From positions 1-23,210 of the forward strand of contig VSNK01000048.1 in assembly GCA_009774255.1 (NCBI GenBank): a stretch of 23,210 bases of DNA, given 5' to 3'. The translations under genes were made by a program, and so were the position numbers. Position 1 is the first letter of the stretch, and every line of letters starts with the position of its first letter. Shown in pieces: positions 23,125 through 23,210 of this stretch. Below the pieces are notes generated by a model. That model had not been told where the DNA came from and made no database searches. It saw nothing but the letters and a program-made list of their open reading frames with translations. Origin of the DNA: Faecalicatena sp. (GTDB lineage Bacteria > Bacillota > Clostridia > Lachnospirales > Lachnospiraceae).

Positions 23125-23210
23125 GTTCTAAGGGATGAACCTTTTGTCGGACTCGATCCCAAAGGGGCATGGCATCTGAAGCAGACTATGCAAGAGCTTG
23201 TACAGAACGG
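23122..23210 (+). pseudogene. 5'-truncated ABC transporter ATPase fragment, running off the window
   Basis: An open frame reads VLRDEPFVGLDPKGAWHL and continues KQTMQELVQN to the window end. DEPFVGLDP is the Walker B Asp-Glu plus D-loop of an ABC transporter ATP-binding subunit. Everything normally upstream (Walker A, Q-loop and LSGGQ signature, roughly 150 residues) is missing: directly before it come a GC-rich palindrome and the recombinase terminator. The residue before DEP is Arg instead of the usual hydrophobic residue, suggesting that similarity begins right there. No start codon with a ribosome binding site precedes the motif. The remainder of the gene lies outside the window. Confidence 0.7.

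Noticed and set aside
1..23210. CRISPR array, tRNA or rRNA genes
   Set aside because: I saw no regularly spaced direct repeats, and no cloverleaf with a TTCRA-type arm or rRNA-like sequence. The only short-period repeat is the coding 39-bp unit at 17513-17668.

Overview
The window looks like a chromosome segment of a Gram-positive gut Clostridia member, most likely Lachnospiraceae. I infer this from the strong AGGAGG-type ribosome binding sites, the lipoprotein-anchored sugar ABC transporter without its own ATPase, the DUF624 (YesL-like) membrane protein, and the sortase-type surface protein ending in an NTGD motif. I cannot assign a species from the sequence alone.

Positions 60-8539 (+) form a beta-mannan oligosaccharide uptake and phosphorolysis cluster. 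It holds a substrate-binding lipoprotein, two permeases, a GH130_2 mannooligosaccharide phosphorylase, a cellobiose/mannobiose 2-epimerase, a GH130_1 mannosylglucose phosphorylase, a single-pass membrane protein and a DUF624 protein. Stem-loops sit in the gaps after the binding protein and after the second permease. A 154-bp inverted-repeat element lies between the epimerase and the second phosphorylase. Positions 8825-12474 (+) hold a phosphohexomutase and a fused mannose-6-phosphate isomerase/ROK sugar kinase. A 144-bp MITE-like element with an 8-bp target duplication lies upstream of the mutase, at a candidate promoter -10 box. Positions 12642-14834 (+) are a GH36 alpha-galactosidase with its own promoter and a terminator-like leader hairpin. 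Positions 15062-17971 (+) are a GH78 alpha-L-rhamnosidase carrying an unusual 13-residue tandem repeat.

The genes up to 14834 fit one cytoplasmic route. The ABC importer brings in (galacto)(gluco)mannooligosaccharides and the alpha-galactosidase strips galactose. GH130_2 releases Man-1-P from mannooligosaccharides. The epimerase converts mannobiose to Man-Glc, and GH130_1 splits Man-Glc into Man-1-P and glucose. The mutase makes Man-6-P, the isomerase domain makes Fru-6-P, and the ROK domain can phosphorylate the free hexose. No secreted mannanase, transporter ATPase or transcription regulator is visible here.

After a bidirectional terminator (about 18000) the window changes character. A 1130-residue secreted, cell-wall-anchored repeat protein lies on the minus strand (18073-21465). 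Behind it is an AT-rich patchwork of gene remnants: a duplicated scrap of that surface protein, a frameshifted putative transposase/nuclease tail, a serine recombinase (22445-23041), and an ABC-ATPase fragment that begins abruptly at its Walker B motif and runs off the window end. This right end looks like a site of repeated recombination.
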